Of a DNA stretch of 64,000 nucleotides, positions 19,115-28,081 are shown one piece after another. Both the position numbers and the translations under genes were made by a program. The DNA comes from Sphingomonas sp. 67-36. GTDB taxonomy: Bacteria > Pseudomonadota > Alphaproteobacteria > Sphingomonadales > Sphingomonadaceae. How positions within the stretch are numbered: position 1 is the first letter of the stretch; every line of letters begins with the position of its first letter. Where the stretch lies: positions 1 to 64,000 of the forward strand of contig MKSU01000016.1 in assembly GCA_001897375.1 (NCBI GenBank), read 5' to 3'. A model generated the notes under the pieces. That model saw only the letters and a list, made by a program, of their open reading frames with translations. It ran no database searches and was not told the DNA's origin.

Positions 19115-20677
19115 ATGATCGATCTCGAAGCCATTCAGTGCCTGTCGGACATTCCGGCCGCGCAGGCGAAGGTACGCGGCGATGAGACGGCATTGCTGTT
19201 CGAAGGGCAGACGATCACCTTCGCGGCGCTCGAGGCGCAGACTGCGGCGGTGGCACGCGCGCTGACCGCCGACGGCGCGAAGCCGGGGCAGCGAATCGCG
19301 GTATTGACCAAGAACCATCCGCGCTGGTTCCCGTTGTTCTTCGGAGCGGGCCGTGCGCGCGCCTGCCCGATGCCGGTCAACTGGCGGCTCTCCGTGCCGG
19401 AGATCGCCTTCATCCTTTCCGACGGCGCGCCCACGCATCTGTTCGTCGGCGAGGATTTCTTCGACGGCGCGCTGGAAGCGGTGGCGGGCATGGAGCGCCG
19501 TCCGCATCTCATCGCGCTCTACGGCGAGCATCCCGGTTTCGTCCCGTTCGAAGCGTGGCTGGCACGCGGCGAGGGGCATGAGCCGGCCGGGCGGCCCGAA
19601 CTCGACGACGATGTGCTTCAGCTCTACACCAGCGGCACCACCGGGCGGCCGAAGGGCGTGGTGCTCACCAACCGCAACTATCGCCGCTTCATGGAGATGG
19701 CCGAGCAGGTCGATGGCTTCGCTTATGAGGCGGGGCGGACGATGATGATCGTCATGCCCTTGTTCCATGTCGCGGGTACGAACCTCGGCTTTTCCGGGCT
19801 GGCGCAGGGCTGCCGCACCGTGCTGGTCAAGGATTTCGTGCCGGCGGATGCGATCGCGACGATGGTCGAGGAGAAGGTGAGCTACGCCTTCCTCGCGCCG
19901 GCGATCATCCAGATGCTGCTCCAGTCGCCGCGGATCGCGGGTGTCAGCTTCCCGGAATTGCGGAACATCTCCTATGGCGCGTCGCCGATCTCCGAAGATA
20001 CGCTGGCGAAGGCGCAGGCGGTGTTCGGCTGCGATTTCATCCAGTTCTACGGCATGACCGAATCCGCCGGCTCCGGCTCCTATCTGTCGCCCGAGGCGCA
20101 TCGCGCGGGCGGGCTGCTCAAGTCGTGCGGCAAGCCGTGGCCGGGGGTGGAGATGGCGATCATCGGCGCGGATGGCGAGCCGCTGCCGTCGGGCGGGATC
20201 GGCGAGATCGTGATCCGCGGTGACATCGTGATGAAAGGCTATTGGAACCGCGACGAGGCGACCGCCGAGACGCTGGCCGGCGGCTGGCTGCACACCGGCG
20301 ACGCGGGCTATATGGATGCGGACGGCTATTTCTTCGTCCACGACCGGATCAAGGACATGATCGTCTCCGGCGGGGAGAACGTCTATCCGGCCGAGGTGGA
20401 GAATGCCATCGCGGGCTGCCCCGGCGTGGCGGACGTGGCGGTGATCGGCGTGCCCGACGACAAATGGGGCGAGGCGGTCAAGGCGCTGATCGTGCCGGAA
20501 GGCGAGGGTGCGACGGCGGAGGCGGTGATCGCGTGGGCGAGATCGCGGATCGCGGCGTACAAGGCGCCCAAGTCGGTCGATTTCGTCGAGGCGCTGCCGC
20601 GCAACCCCTCGGGCAAGGTGTTGCGGCGCGAATTGCGCGCGCACTATTGGGCCGGCCGCGACCGCGCGGTGGGGTAA
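19115..20677 (+). CDS. Acyl-CoA synthetase (AMP-forming), fatty-acid ligase type
   Basis: The 520-residue member of the ANL superfamily activates a carboxylic acid, probably a fatty acid, to acyl-AMP and then acyl-CoA. The P-loop-like motif LYTSGTTGRPKGV is near residue 167, and the adenylate-binding FYGMTES segment lies near 310. A GWLHTGDAGYMD motif follows, and the C-terminal lysine region PRNPSGKVLRREL carries the catalytic Lys. An AGGA box precedes the ATG. The gene ends four bases before the convergent chorismate mutase gene. Chain length cannot be deduced; medium- or long-chain fatty acid is most likely from the overall form. Confidence 0.9.
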   Translation: MIDLEAIQCLSDIPAAQAKVRGDETALLFEGQTITFAALEAQTAAVARALTADGAKPGQRIAVLTKNHPRWFPLFFGAGRARACPMPVNWRLSVPEIAFILSDGAPTHLFVGEDFFDGALEAVAGMERRPHLIALYGEHPGFVPFEAWLARGEGHEPAGRPELDDDVLQLYTSGTTGRPKGVVLTNRNYRRFMEMAEQVDGFAYEAGRTMMIVMPLFHVAGTNLGFSGLAQGCRTVLVKDFVPADAIATMVEEKVSYAFLAPAIIQMLLQSPRIAGVSFPELRNISYGASPISEDTLAKAQAVFGCDFIQFYGMTESAGSGSYLSPEAHRAGGLLKSCGKPWPGVEMAIIGADGEPLPSGGIGEIVIRGDIVMKGYWNRDEATAETLAGGWLHTGDAGYMDADGYFFVHDRIKDMIVSGGENVYPAEVENAIAGCPGVADVAVIGVPDDKWGEAVKALIVPEGEGATAEAVIAWARSRIAAYKAPKSVDFVEALPRNPSGKVLRRELRAHYWAGRDRAVG

Positions 20678-20680
20678 GGC

Positions 20681-20959
20681 TTATCCCCGCAGCCGCTCGT
20701 GGTGGCGGATCACCTCGTCGATGATGAAGCGCAGGAACTTCTCGCTGAACTCCGGGTCCAGTTCCGCCTCCTCGGCGAGGCTGCGGAGGCGGGCGATCTG
20801 CGCTTCCTCGCGGCCGGGATCGGCGGGGGGCAGGCCGGCGGTGGCCTTGTGCCGCCCCACCGCCTGCGTGATCTTGAAGCGTTCGGCTAGCAGGCAGACG
20901 AGCGCCGCATCGATATTGTCGATGCTCTTGCGGTAACCCTTCAGCACGTCGTCCGGCAT
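20681..20959 (-). CDS. Chorismate mutase, AroQ type
   Basis: This monofunctional mutase of 92 residues converts chorismate to prephenate for phenylalanine and tyrosine synthesis. The all-helical AroQ pattern is visible: YRKSIDNIDAALVCLLAERF in helix 1 (with the conserved Arg and Asp), VGRHKA in the middle and REEAQIARLR before the last helix. No prephenate dehydratase or dehydrogenase domain is fused. The ATG at 20959 has GGGGGG a few bases upstream and is preferred to a TTG seven codons earlier. It is divergent from the polyprenyl diphosphate synthase gene across about 107 bases, which should hold both promoters. Confidence 0.88.
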   Translation of the reverse strand: MPDDVLKGYRKSIDNIDAALVCLLAERFKITQAVGRHKATAGLPPADPGREEAQIARLRSLAEEAELDPEFSEKFLRFIIDEVIRHHERLRG

Positions 20960-21066
20960 CTCGCCCCCCGAATCCTTCAATCGCGAGCCTTTTGGGGGTC
21001 GCCCGGCCCATGCGCAAGATCAGGCTTATTGCGTTTTCATCCCCGTCGCCTAGAGCCGCACATCAG

Positions 21067-22077
21067 ATGAGCGCCACCATCCACCGTCTGGCCGACCGGG
21101 CCCCCTCCCTCGAACCGATGATCGAGCTGGTCACGGGGGACATGAACCTCGTCAACGCGGCGATCCTCGACCGGATGCAGTCGCAGATTCCGCTGATCCC
21201 GGAGCTTGCCGGTCATCTCATCGCCGGCGGCGGCAAACGGATGCGACCGATGCTGACGCTCGCGAGCGCGCGGCTGCTCGGCTATATGGGCACGCGGCAT
21301 CACCGGCTGGCGGCGGCGGTGGAGTTCATCCACACCGCGACGCTGCTGCACGACGATGTGGTCGACGGATCGGACCTCAGGCGCGGCAAGCGCACCGCCA
21401 ACCTGATCTGGGGCAATCCGGCCAGCGTGCTGGTCGGCGATTTCCTGTTCAGCCGCAGCTTCGAGCTGATGGTGGAGGACGGCAGTCTCAAGGTGTTGAA
21501 GATCCTGTCCAATGCCAGCGCGGTGATCGCGGAGGGCGAGGTGAACCAGCTCACCGCCGCGCGGCGGATCGATCTGGGCGAGGATCGCTATCTGGAGATC
21601 ATCAACGCCAAGACGGCCGCGCTGTTCGCCGCCGCCTGCCGCATCGCGGCGGTGGTGGCGGAACGGCCCGAGGCGGAAGAGGCGGCGCTCGATGCTTACG
21701 GCCGCAATCTCGGCATCGCCTTCCAGCTAGTCGACGACGCGATCGATTATATTTCCGACGCCGGCACGATGGGCAAGGACGCGGGGGACGATTTCCGCGA
21801 GGGCAAGATGACGCTGCCGGTGATTCTCGCCTATGCGCGCGGCGACGAGGCGGATCGCAAGTTCTGGAAGGACGCGGTGGAGGGGCGCCGCGACAGCGAC
21901 GCCGACTTTGCCCACGCGGTCGAACTGGTCCGCGCCACGCGCGCGGTGGACGACACGCTGGCCCGCGCGCGCCACTATGGCCAGCGCGCGATCGACGCGC
22001 TCGGCCCGTTCGCCGCGAGCAAGGCCAAGGAGGCGATGGTCGAGGCGGTGGAGTTCGCGGTGGCGCGGGCCTATTGA
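21067..22077 (+). CDS. ispB: Polyprenyl (octa/decaprenyl) diphosphate synthase
   Basis: This trans-isoprenyl diphosphate synthase of 336 residues extends farnesyl diphosphate with isopentenyl diphosphate to make the ubiquinone side chain. The first aspartate-rich motif is LLHDDVVDGSDLRRG and the second is FQLVDDAIDYIS. GGGKRMRPML near the N-terminus binds the pyrophosphate. Residues before the first Asp motif suggest a long-chain product, in keeping with Q-10 in sphingomonads, but chain length cannot be proved from sequence alone. The ATG at 21067 begins the conserved part. Its stop overlaps the stop region of the convergent small membrane protein gene. Confidence 0.9.
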   Translation: MSATIHRLADRAPSLEPMIELVTGDMNLVNAAILDRMQSQIPLIPELAGHLIAGGGKRMRPMLTLASARLLGYMGTRHHRLAAAVEFIHTATLLHDDVVDGSDLRRGKRTANLIWGNPASVLVGDFLFSRSFELMVEDGSLKVLKILSNASAVIAEGEVNQLTAARRIDLGEDRYLEIINAKTAALFAAACRIAAVVAERPEAEEAALDAYGRNLGIAFQLVDDAIDYISDAGTMGKDAGDDFREGKMTLPVILAYARGDEADRKFWKDAVEGRRDSDADFAHAVELVRATRAVDDTLARARHYGQRAIDALGPFAASKAKEAMVEAVEFAVARAY

Positions 22078-22415
22078 GCGCGGGCGGTGAACCGGCTGGC
22101 GAGCGACGCAACCGCTGCGGCGGGAAGCGCCAGTATGGCGAGCAGGATGATGCCGAACACCCACATCGATCCGATTCCATTACCGATCCACAGCACCGGA
22201 AGCTGCGCGAAGGTGACGATCACGCCGGCCAGCCACCCCCGTTTCGGAAAAGCCACGCCGGCCGCGCCCGAAAGAAGCAGGGAACCGGGATAGGCCGCCG
22301 TCCAGTAAGAGGCTGCGTCCCACGGCTCTTTCGCCTGTGTGGAATGGCTGATCGCCAGCCAATACAGCACGGCGAGGACTGTCAGGACGACAATGCGCGC
22401 GGACTGATTGGGCAT
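22071..22415 (-). CDS. Small hypothetical membrane protein
   Basis: The product is 114 residues, with four hydrophobic segments: residues 6–24, about 41–58, 62–82 and 84–105. There are almost no charged residues in the body and no motif I recognise. The ATG at 22415 has a strong ribosome-binding site (AGGGGGAG), which supports real expression. It converges with ispB, overlapping seven bases at the 3' ends, and is divergent from the glycosyltransferase gene. No function can be assigned. Confidence 0.65.
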   Translation of the reverse strand: MPNQSARIVVLTVLAVLYWLAISHSTQAKEPWDAASYWTAAYPGSLLLSGAAGVAFPKRGWLAGVIVTFAQLPVLWIGNGIGSMWVFGIILLAILALPAAAVASLASRFTARAQ

Positions 22416-22504
22416 GATGGCTCCCCCCTTGGCCAGCGCGATCATAGTCCGGGTGCGGCAATGCGCTACCCGCTCTTAACCGGGTTCGGTTAAGCCGTTG
22501 CGCA

Positions 22505-23674
22505 ATGCTGCGCGTGCTGACCCTTTCCTCGCTGTTCCCCGATGCCTCGCGTCCCAATTTCGGGGTGTTCGTGGAGCGGCAGACGCTGGGTCTCGCCGCG
22601 CATCCCGATGTCGCGCTGACGGTGATGGCGCCGCTGGGCGTGCCGCCGTGGCCGCTGTCACGACACAAACACTACCGCGCCTTCGCCGACCTGCCGGAAC
22701 GGGAGGTGTGGAAGGGCGTGGAGGTGCTGCGCCCGCGCTTCACCGTGCTGCCGGGCACCGGGGGGCGCTATCATGTCGCGGCTATGCAGCGTGCCGCATG
22801 GCGCGCGATCGCCGGGCAGGCGTTCGACGTGATCGATGCGTCATTCTTCTTCCCGGATGGTCCGGCGGCCGTCGGACTTGGATGGGCACTCGATCTGCCG
22901 GTGTCGATCAAGGCGCGGGGGGCGGACATCCATCACTGGGGCCGCGCCCGCGCGACCGCCGCGCAAGTGATCGAGGCGGGGAAGGCGGCGGACGGTCTCC
23001 TCGCGGTTTCCCGCGCGATGCGGGAAGATACGGCCGCGATCGGCATCCCGGCGGAGAAGATACGGGTGCATCACACCGGGGTGGATCTCGCGCGGTTCGT
23101 GCCGGTCGACCGCATGGCGGCGAAGGCGGCGCTTGGGGTGAGCGGGCCGCTGGTCGTGTCGATCGGGGCGCTGATCGCGCGCAAGGGACATGACGTGGTG
23201 ATCGACGCTGTGGCGCGGCTCGACGGCGTGACATTGCTGATCGCGGGCGAGGGAGAGGCGCGGCCGGTGCTGGAGGCGCGGATCGCGCGCCTGGGGCTGG
23301 GCGAGCGGGTGCGGTTGCTCGGATCGGTGCCGCATGGCGAACTGCCCGCGTTGATCGCGGCGGCGGACGTGATGGCGCTCGCGTCATCCTCCGAAGGGTT
23401 GGCAAATGCGTGGGTCGAGGCGCTCGCCTGCGGGACGCCGATCGTCATCACGCCTGCGGGCGGCGCGGAGGAGGTGGTCACCGCGCCGGAAGCCGGACGG
23501 ATCGTGCCGCGCGAAGCCGGCGCATTCGCGGCGGCGATTGGGGAATTGCTCGCCGCGCCGCCCCCGGCGGAGGCCGCGCGGGCGCACGCGCTGGGCTTCA
23601 CTTGGGAGGCGAATACGGCGGCATTGTATGACCACCTCGCCGGGCTGGTCGCGGCGCGTCAGGCGAGGGGGTAG
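22505..23674 (+). CDS. Glycosyltransferase family 4 protein
   Basis: The 389-residue GT-B-fold enzyme has an opening LTLSSLFPDASRPNFGVFVE, which binds the acceptor, and a C-terminal nucleotide-sugar domain. The latter has VVSIGALIARKGHD near residue 218, LLIAGEGE near 258, and the family signature ASSSEGLANAWVEALACGTPIV near 298–319 (quoted in parts), with the conserved glutamates. It is a retaining GT4 transferase, possibly for exopolysaccharide. It stands as a single gene whose last 16 bases overlap the 3' end of the convergent Mth938-like gene. Donor and acceptor sugars are unknown. Confidence 0.88.
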   Translation: MLRVLTLSSLFPDASRPNFGVFVERQTLGLAAHPDVALTVMAPLGVPPWPLSRHKHYRAFADLPEREVWKGVEVLRPRFTVLPGTGGRYHVAAMQRAAWRAIAGQAFDVIDASFFFPDGPAAVGLGWALDLPVSIKARGADIHHWGRARATAAQVIEAGKAADGLLAVSRAMREDTAAIGIPAEKIRVHHTGVDLARFVPVDRMAAKAALGVSGPLVVSIGALIARKGHDVVIDAVARLDGVTLLIAGEGEARPVLEARIARLGLGERVRLLGSVPHGELPALIAAADVMALASSSEGLANAWVEALACGTPIVITPAGGAEEVVTAPEAGRIVPREAGAFAAAIGELLAAPPPAEAARAHALGFTWEANTAALYDHLAGLVAARQARG

Positions 23675-24027
23675 AGCGCGGCAGCGATCTGCCGCCCCTC
23701 ACCGCGCAATACGCCCCAAGCGCGAGCGGCGGCGCGGCTGTCCATCGGCTCGATGCCGATGCCGCGTTCCTCCAGCCATGCGACCAGCGCGCGCGGCGGG
23801 CGGGAAAGGTCGCTGCCGGTGCCGAGCAGGATGAACTCCGGCCGGGCGGCGACCAGCGGCGCGAGATCGTCGGGCACGAGATCGGCGAGCGGCGGCGGGG
23901 ACCAGAGCGCGACCGAATCCACCGTCATCAGCAGCGCGGGGAAGGTGCCGTCGTCGGTGCGGAACCCCGCCGGGCCGATCCCCTTGACGATCGGACCAGC
24001 GGGATCGCGGGTACGCTCCAGTTTCAC
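23659..24027 (-). CDS. Mth938-like domain protein (DUF498/NDUFAF3 family)
   Basis: The 122-residue protein belongs to the Mth938/DUF498 family, related to mitochondrial NDUFAF3, a complex I assembly factor. Family features are the IKGIGPAGFRTDDG-like opening (here IVKGIGPAGFRT), PPEFILLGTG-like middle (RPEFILLGTGSD) and a GIGIEPMDSRAAARAWGVL segment near the end (quoted in part). In alphaproteobacteria it commonly follows secD/secF, as here, with only nine bases after the secF stop. Its role in bacteria is not established. The 3' end overlaps the glycosyltransferase gene by 16 bases. Confidence 0.85.
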   Translation of the reverse strand: MKLERTRDPAGPIVKGIGPAGFRTDDGTFPALLMTVDSVALWSPPPLADLVPDDLAPLVAARPEFILLGTGSDLSRPPRALVAWLEERGIGIEPMDSRAAARAWGVLRGEGRQIAAALYPLA

Positions 24028-24036
24028 CCCCCGGCC

Positions 24037-24993
24037 TTACCCTTCGCGCGGGCCGATGCGCTCGGCCCGGTCCTCGCGCTGCGCAGGCGGCTCGGCGCGC
24101 AGGCCCAGCGTGATGAGCAGCGACGACGACACGTAGATCGACGAATAGGTGCCGACTACGATGCCGAGGATCATTGCCGCCGTGAAGCCGCGCAGCACAT
24201 GGCCGCCGAGGAACAGCAGCGCGAACAGCGCCAGCAGGATCGTCACGGAGGTCATCACCGTGCGCGGCAGCGTCTCGTTGACCGACAGGTTGATGATCTC
24301 GCGCATGTCCATCTTGCGATAGCGGCGCATGTTCTCGCGGATGCGGTCGTCGATGACGATCTTGTCGTTGATCGAATAGCCGATGATCGTCAGCACCGCC
24401 GCGACGATGTTGAGATCGAACTCGAACTGCGTCAGCGCGAAGAAGCCGAGCGTCATCAGCAGATCGTGGACGATCGCCACCACCGTCGAGATACCGAACT
24501 GCCATTCGAAGCGGAAGATCGCGAACAGGCCGATGCCGAGGATCGCCAGCACCACCGCCAGCACGCCGTTGCGGATCAGCTCGCCCGAAACCTTGCCGGA
24601 AACGGTGGAATAGCGGCTGAACGTCGCGCCGGGGAAGTTCTGCGCGAGCGCCGCCTCCACCTTCTTGACGACGGCGTTGGTTGCGCCCTCGTCGGCGCCC
24701 TGCTGCACCGGCAGGCGGACGGTGATCGTCTTCGGATCGCCGAACTGCTGGAGCGAGGCGTCGCCCACGCCGAGCGAATCCACCACCTTGCGGACGTGAT
24801 CGAGATCGGGCGCCGCGGCGAACTTCTCCTCGATCATCAGGCCGCCTTCGAAATCGACGCCGAAGTTGAGGCCGCGCGCGAAGGTAAGCCCCACGCAGAG
24901 CAGGCTCAGCAGCAGCGTCAGCGCGAAGGCCATCTTGCGCAGCCGGACGAAATCGATGTTCGTATCGTCGGGAACGAGCTTCAGGAGTTTCAT
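24037..24993 (-). CDS. secF: Protein translocase subunit SecF
   Basis: SecF is the smaller partner of SecD in the SecDF–YajC complex that uses proton motive force to pull secretory proteins through SecYEG. The 318-residue protein has a first membrane helix near residues 22–42, the RGLNFGVDFEGG motif at the start of the periplasmic P4-like domain, and five further membrane helices after about residue 140. The conserved YSINDKIVIDDRIREN segment (quoted in part) contains the functional Asp/Arg residues. It starts 16 bases after secD and is followed by the Mth938-like gene. Confidence 0.96.
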   Translation of the reverse strand: MKLLKLVPDDTNIDFVRLRKMAFALTLLLSLLCVGLTFARGLNFGVDFEGGLMIEEKFAAAPDLDHVRKVVDSLGVGDASLQQFGDPKTITVRLPVQQGADEGATNAVVKKVEAALAQNFPGATFSRYSTVSGKVSGELIRNGVLAVVLAILGIGLFAIFRFEWQFGISTVVAIVHDLLMTLGFFALTQFEFDLNIVAAVLTIIGYSINDKIVIDDRIRENMRRYRKMDMREIINLSVNETLPRTVMTSVTILLALFALLFLGGHVLRGFTAAMILGIVVGTYSSIYVSSSLLITLGLRAEPPAQREDRAERIGPREG

Positions 24994-25009
24994 GGTCTAG
25001 CGCTCGCCT

Positions 25010-26614
25010 TCAGATATTGATCGTCTTGGGCTTGGCGCGGCGCAGCCAGCCAGCCACCAGCATCCGGGTGAAGGTGACAGCGGTGAACACCGAGGTGACG
25101 ATGCCGATCAGCAGCACCACCGCGAAGCCCTTCACCGGCCCCGAACCCAGCACGAACATGATAACGCCGGAAATGGCGTGGGTCATGTTCGCCTCGAAGA
25201 TCGTGCGGCTCGCCTCCTTGTAGCCCAGCTCGACGGACTGGACGATCGACCGTCCGCGATGCCGCTCCTCGCGGATGCGCTCGTTGATGAGCACGTTGGC
25301 GTCCACCGCCGTGCCGATCGTCAGCACGAAGCCGGCGATGCCCGGCAGCGTCAGCGTGCCGTTGATGAGCGCCAGCACGCCGACGATGACGAACACGTTG
25401 ATGATGACGGCGAGGTTCGCATAGACGCCGAACCGGCCGTAGGTGACGAACATGAAGGCCACGACCAGCGCCACCGCCACGGCGGAGGCGAGGATGCCGG
25501 CCCGGATCGAATCCGCGCCGAGATCGGGGCCGACGGTCGATTCCTCCACCACCTTCAACGCCACCGGCAGCTTGCCCGAGCGCAGCGCGATGGCGAGCTG
25601 GTTGGCGCTGTCCACCGTGAAGCTGCCGGAGATCGAAGCCCGGCCGCCCATGATCGGCTCGTTGATATTAGGCGCCGAGATCACCGAGTTGTCGAGGATG
25701 ATCGCGAACGGCTTGTTGACGTTCTCCTGCGTCACCTTGGCGAAGCGGCGACCGCCCTGGCTGTCGAAGGTGATCGCGACCTGCGGCTCGTTGGTCTGCT
25801 GCGAGAATTCCTGCCGCGCGTCGGTCAGCATGTCGCCGGTGATGATCGCCGATCGCTTGACGGCGATGAACGGGATGCCGGCGGGATTGTTCGGATAGGG
25901 CAGGATCTGGCTGCCGATCGGCGCCTGCTTGTTGCGGAGCTGATCCGGCGTGGCGGTCGTGTCGACCAGCTTGAATTCCAGCTTGGCGGTCTTGCCGAGC
26001 AGGTCCTTCAGCGCCTGCGGGTTCTGCAGGCCCGGCACCTGCACGACGATGCGGCTGCTGCCCTGGCGGATGATCGTCGGCTCACGCGTGCCGAGCTCGT
26101 CGATGCGGCGGCGGACCACCTCGGTCGCGTCGCCCATCGCGCGATCGACCGCCTGATTCAGCCCGGCGGCCGTGGGGGTGAGGACGAACCGGCTGGTGTC
26201 CACCACCTGGATGTCCCATTCGCGCTGGCCGGTCATCCCCGCGCCGCCGCCGGTGATCGACAGCAGCCGCTCGCGCGCGGCGTCGACCTGCGTCGGATCG
26301 CGCAGCATGAAGGTGAGCTTGCCGTCGCGCGTCGAGATGTCGCCGATCTCGATGCGCGGATTCTGGCGGCGCATCTCCGTCTGCACCTGCTCGCGCATCT
26401 GCTCCAGCCGGCTCGACTGGAGATCGTTCACGTCCGCCTCGAGCAGCAGGTAGCTGCCGCCGGCGAGATCCAGCCCGAGGTTGATGCGCGGGTGCGGGAT
26501 GTGGCCCCATTGATCGGTGATGCGCTGCGGCAGCAGGCTGGGGATGGCAAGCGCCACCAGCACCGCGAGCAGCGCCCAGATCGACAGAACCTTCCAGCGC
26601 GGGAAGTCCAGCAT
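25010..26614 (-). CDS. secD: Protein translocase subunit SecD
   Basis: The 534-residue SecD carries one N-terminal membrane helix (about residues 8–28), the D1 motif INLGLDLAGGSYLLLE, a large periplasmic P1 domain, and five C-terminal membrane helices. The conserved GTAVDANVLINERIREE segment carries the proton-relay Asp and Arg residues. It works with SecF and YajC to drive late steps of protein export. The ATG at 26614 comes one base after the yajC stop. Length and order (yajC–secD–secF) are those usual for alphaproteobacteria. Confidence 0.96.
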   Translation of the reverse strand: MLDFPRWKVLSIWALLAVLVALAIPSLLPQRITDQWGHIPHPRINLGLDLAGGSYLLLEADVNDLQSSRLEQMREQVQTEMRRQNPRIEIGDISTRDGKLTFMLRDPTQVDAARERLLSITGGGAGMTGQREWDIQVVDTSRFVLTPTAAGLNQAVDRAMGDATEVVRRRIDELGTREPTIIRQGSSRIVVQVPGLQNPQALKDLLGKTAKLEFKLVDTTATPDQLRNKQAPIGSQILPYPNNPAGIPFIAVKRSAIITGDMLTDARQEFSQQTNEPQVAITFDSQGGRRFAKVTQENVNKPFAIILDNSVISAPNINEPIMGGRASISGSFTVDSANQLAIALRSGKLPVALKVVEESTVGPDLGADSIRAGILASAVAVALVVAFMFVTYGRFGVYANLAVIINVFVIVGVLALINGTLTLPGIAGFVLTIGTAVDANVLINERIREERHRGRSIVQSVELGYKEASRTIFEANMTHAISGVIMFVLGSGPVKGFAVVLLIGIVTSVFTAVTFTRMLVAGWLRRAKPKTINI

Positions 26615-26615
26615 G

Positions 26616-26954
26616 TCAGTCGTTCGCCGGCTTGCCGCCGAGCGGGGTGACTTCCGCCAGCGTCGCCTTGACCACGCGGACGCGGGTGTTCGGGGCGATC
26701 TCCACCTCGACCACCGCGTCCTCGACCTTCGTCACCTTGCCCATCAGGCCGCCGGCGGTGACGACCGAATCGCCCTTCTTCACCGCCGAGACGGCGTTCT
26801 GAAGCGTCTTCATCCGGCGCTGCTGCGGGCGGATCATCAGGAAATAGAAAACGATGAAGACCAGGAACAACGGCGCGAGGCCGAGGAATCCGGCCATCCC
26901 GCCTTGCTGCGCGGCGCCGCCGGCCACCTGGGCGTAAGCTGGAGAAATGAGCAT
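26616..26954 (-). CDS. yajC: Preprotein translocase accessory subunit YajC
   Basis: YajC is a 112-residue, single-span membrane protein of the SecDF–YajC complex. A hydrophobic helix (about residues 23–41, ending FYFLMIRPQQRRMK) leads into a small cytoplasmic domain with the family pattern VKKGDSVVTAGGLMGKV. The ATG at 26954 is preferred because upstream reading through the tRNA-Pro region has no family similarity. The upstream box GGGAAAA is weak. It is the first gene of the yajC–secD–secF–Mth938-like leftward operon, so the promoter should lie in the roughly 120 bases between it and the divergent monooxygenase gene. Confidence 0.95.
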   Translation of the reverse strand: MLISPAYAQVAGGAAQQGGMAGFLGLAPLFLVFIVFYFLMIRPQQRRMKTLQNAVSAVKKGDSVVTAGGLMGKVTKVEDAVVEVEIAPNTRVRVVKATLAEVTPLGGKPAND

Positions 26955-27076
26955 TTTTCCCGTTCGTGATTGTTCGGCGGGCGAAAAACCCGCACGGAAG
27001 CGTGGCGCGCTATCATCGTAACGAAATCGGCGCAACAGAAGCGGTGCCGAAGCGGTGGCGGACGAAGGAGAGAGGA

Positions 27077-27382
27077 ATGACGATTCTGGTGATGGGCACG
27101 ATCCGGCTGGCGGCGGGCGAGGGCGTGAAGGCGGCGAAATTACTCGCAGATCATGCGGCGGCGTCACGCGCGGAGGCGGGGTGCGATGATTATTGCTTCG
27201 CCTTCGACGCCGCCGATCCCGACCTGATCCGCGTCGCCGAGCGCTGGGCGAGCGTGGAGGCGCTGGCGATGCATGGCGCGGCGGAGCACCAGAAGGCGTT
27301 CGGCCGCTCGTTGCGCCTCCATTCCCCGCAGGAAATGTCGGTCGACGCGTGGGACGGGACGCATTGGCGCAAGCTGATCTAA
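27077..27382 (+). CDS. Antibiotic biosynthesis monooxygenase (ABM) family protein
   Basis: The 101-residue protein has the ferredoxin-like ABM fold, shared with the quinol monooxygenase YgiN. The pattern is a strand (ILVMGTIRL), a helix, then AGCDDYCFAFDAADPDLIRVAERWAS (quoted in part around the conserved ERW) and a helix with HxxAxH (HGAAEHQKAF). Small cofactor-free oxygenases and heme-degrading proteins share this fold, so the substrate is open. The start is well supported by GGAGAGAGG immediately upstream of the ATG. It is a single gene between the divergent yajC operon and tRNA-Pro. Confidence 0.85.
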   Translation: MTILVMGTIRLAAGEGVKAAKLLADHAAASRAEAGCDDYCFAFDAADPDLIRVAERWASVEALAMHGAAEHQKAFGRSLRLHSPQEMSVDAWDGTHWRKLI

Positions 27383-27429
27383 GGCCGCTTGCGTTGCAGG
27401 CAGGGGGCGCGTAGAGGCGCCCCTCCGGT

Positions 27430-27506
27430 CGGGGCGTAGCGCAGCCTGGTAGCGCATCACACTGGGGGTGTGGGGGTCGCAGGTTCGAATCCTGTCGCCC
27501 CGACCA
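27430..27506 (+). tRNA. tRNA-Pro (anticodon GGG)
   Basis: The 77-base cloverleaf is complete. The acceptor stem CGGGGCG pairs with CGCCCCG, the D-stem is GCGC/GCGC, and the anticodon stem TCACA pairs with TGTGG around loop CTGGGGG, giving anticodon GGG. The T-arm has GCAGG, TTCGAAT and CCTGT. The 3' CCA is encoded. The isotype is set by the anticodon and by the C1–G72 pair typical of bacterial tRNA-Pro. I saw no integrase or duplicated 3' end nearby, so there is no sign of use as an attachment site. Confidence 0.96.
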
Positions 27507-27703
27507 ATTTTCACGCAGCGATATGAAGCCCGTCCCCGGCAGGGACGGCTGCGCGCGGTTTCGGGCCGATTCGGTCCATGACGGATTTGTCATGGTGCGC
27601 CCACGCGGCTTCAAGGGCGGCTGCCGCATGGTCGCTGGCGGATATGCACCATGCCGCGAGTTTCTCATCTTCGTCGGATCGATCGTTGCCCGGGCGACCG
27701 GCG

Positions 27704-28081
27704 ATGAACGGGCTGCGCATGGCGGGCTGGGCGGCGGTTGGCGCGGCGGCGGTCGGCGCGGGTGCGTTCGGGCTGCTCGCGGACAACGTGCCCCACACGG
27801 CCGCGCCGCGCGGCGCAGTGGGCGGCGCGACCTATTCTCCGGTGAGCCATGTCCGGCATCACGCGCTGGTCGTCACCAGCCTGCGTACCGGCGGGGCGGA
27901 GGCGACGGCCGGGCTGAAGGTGGGCGATACGGTGGAAGCGATCGACGGCCATGCCGAGGTGACGCTCGCCACGCTTCGCGCGGCCGAGGCGCGGCGCGCG
28001 CCCGCCGTGCTGAAGGTGCAACGCAATGGTGACGTCTTCACCCTGACCTTGCTAAGGGAGGCGCCGGGAGGCGCATCTTGA
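27704..28081 (+). CDS. Membrane-anchored single-PDZ protein
   Basis: The 125-residue protein has a short N-terminus, one hydrophobic segment (about residues 6–23, likely an uncleaved anchor or signal sequence) and then a single PDZ domain. The PDZ carries the pattern VVTSLRTGGAEATAGLKVGDTVEAIDG and ends with LKVQRNGDVFTLTLLRE (both quoted as patterns). No protease domain is fused. Its TGA stop overlaps the TTG start of the response regulator (TTGA), so it is translationally coupled to the two-component pair and may be the periplasmic sensing or tethering part. An upstream ATG at 27578 is possible, but the added stretch is low-complexity and unconvincing. Confidence 0.7.
   Translation: MNGLRMAGWAAVGAAAVGAGAFGLLADNVPHTAAPRGAVGGATYSPVSHVRHHALVVTSLRTGGAEATAGLKVGDTVEAIDGHAEVTLATLRAAEARRAPAVLKVQRNGDVFTLTLLREAPGGAS

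Noticed and set aside
27430-27506. tRNA-Pro as an integration site for a mobile element
   Set aside because: No integrase, no repeat of the tRNA 3' end and no foreign-looking block next to it.
26955-27668. N-terminal extension of yajC reading through the tRNA-Pro region
   Set aside because: YajC is complete from 26954; the extension is antisense to a tRNA and to a well-supported monooxygenase gene.
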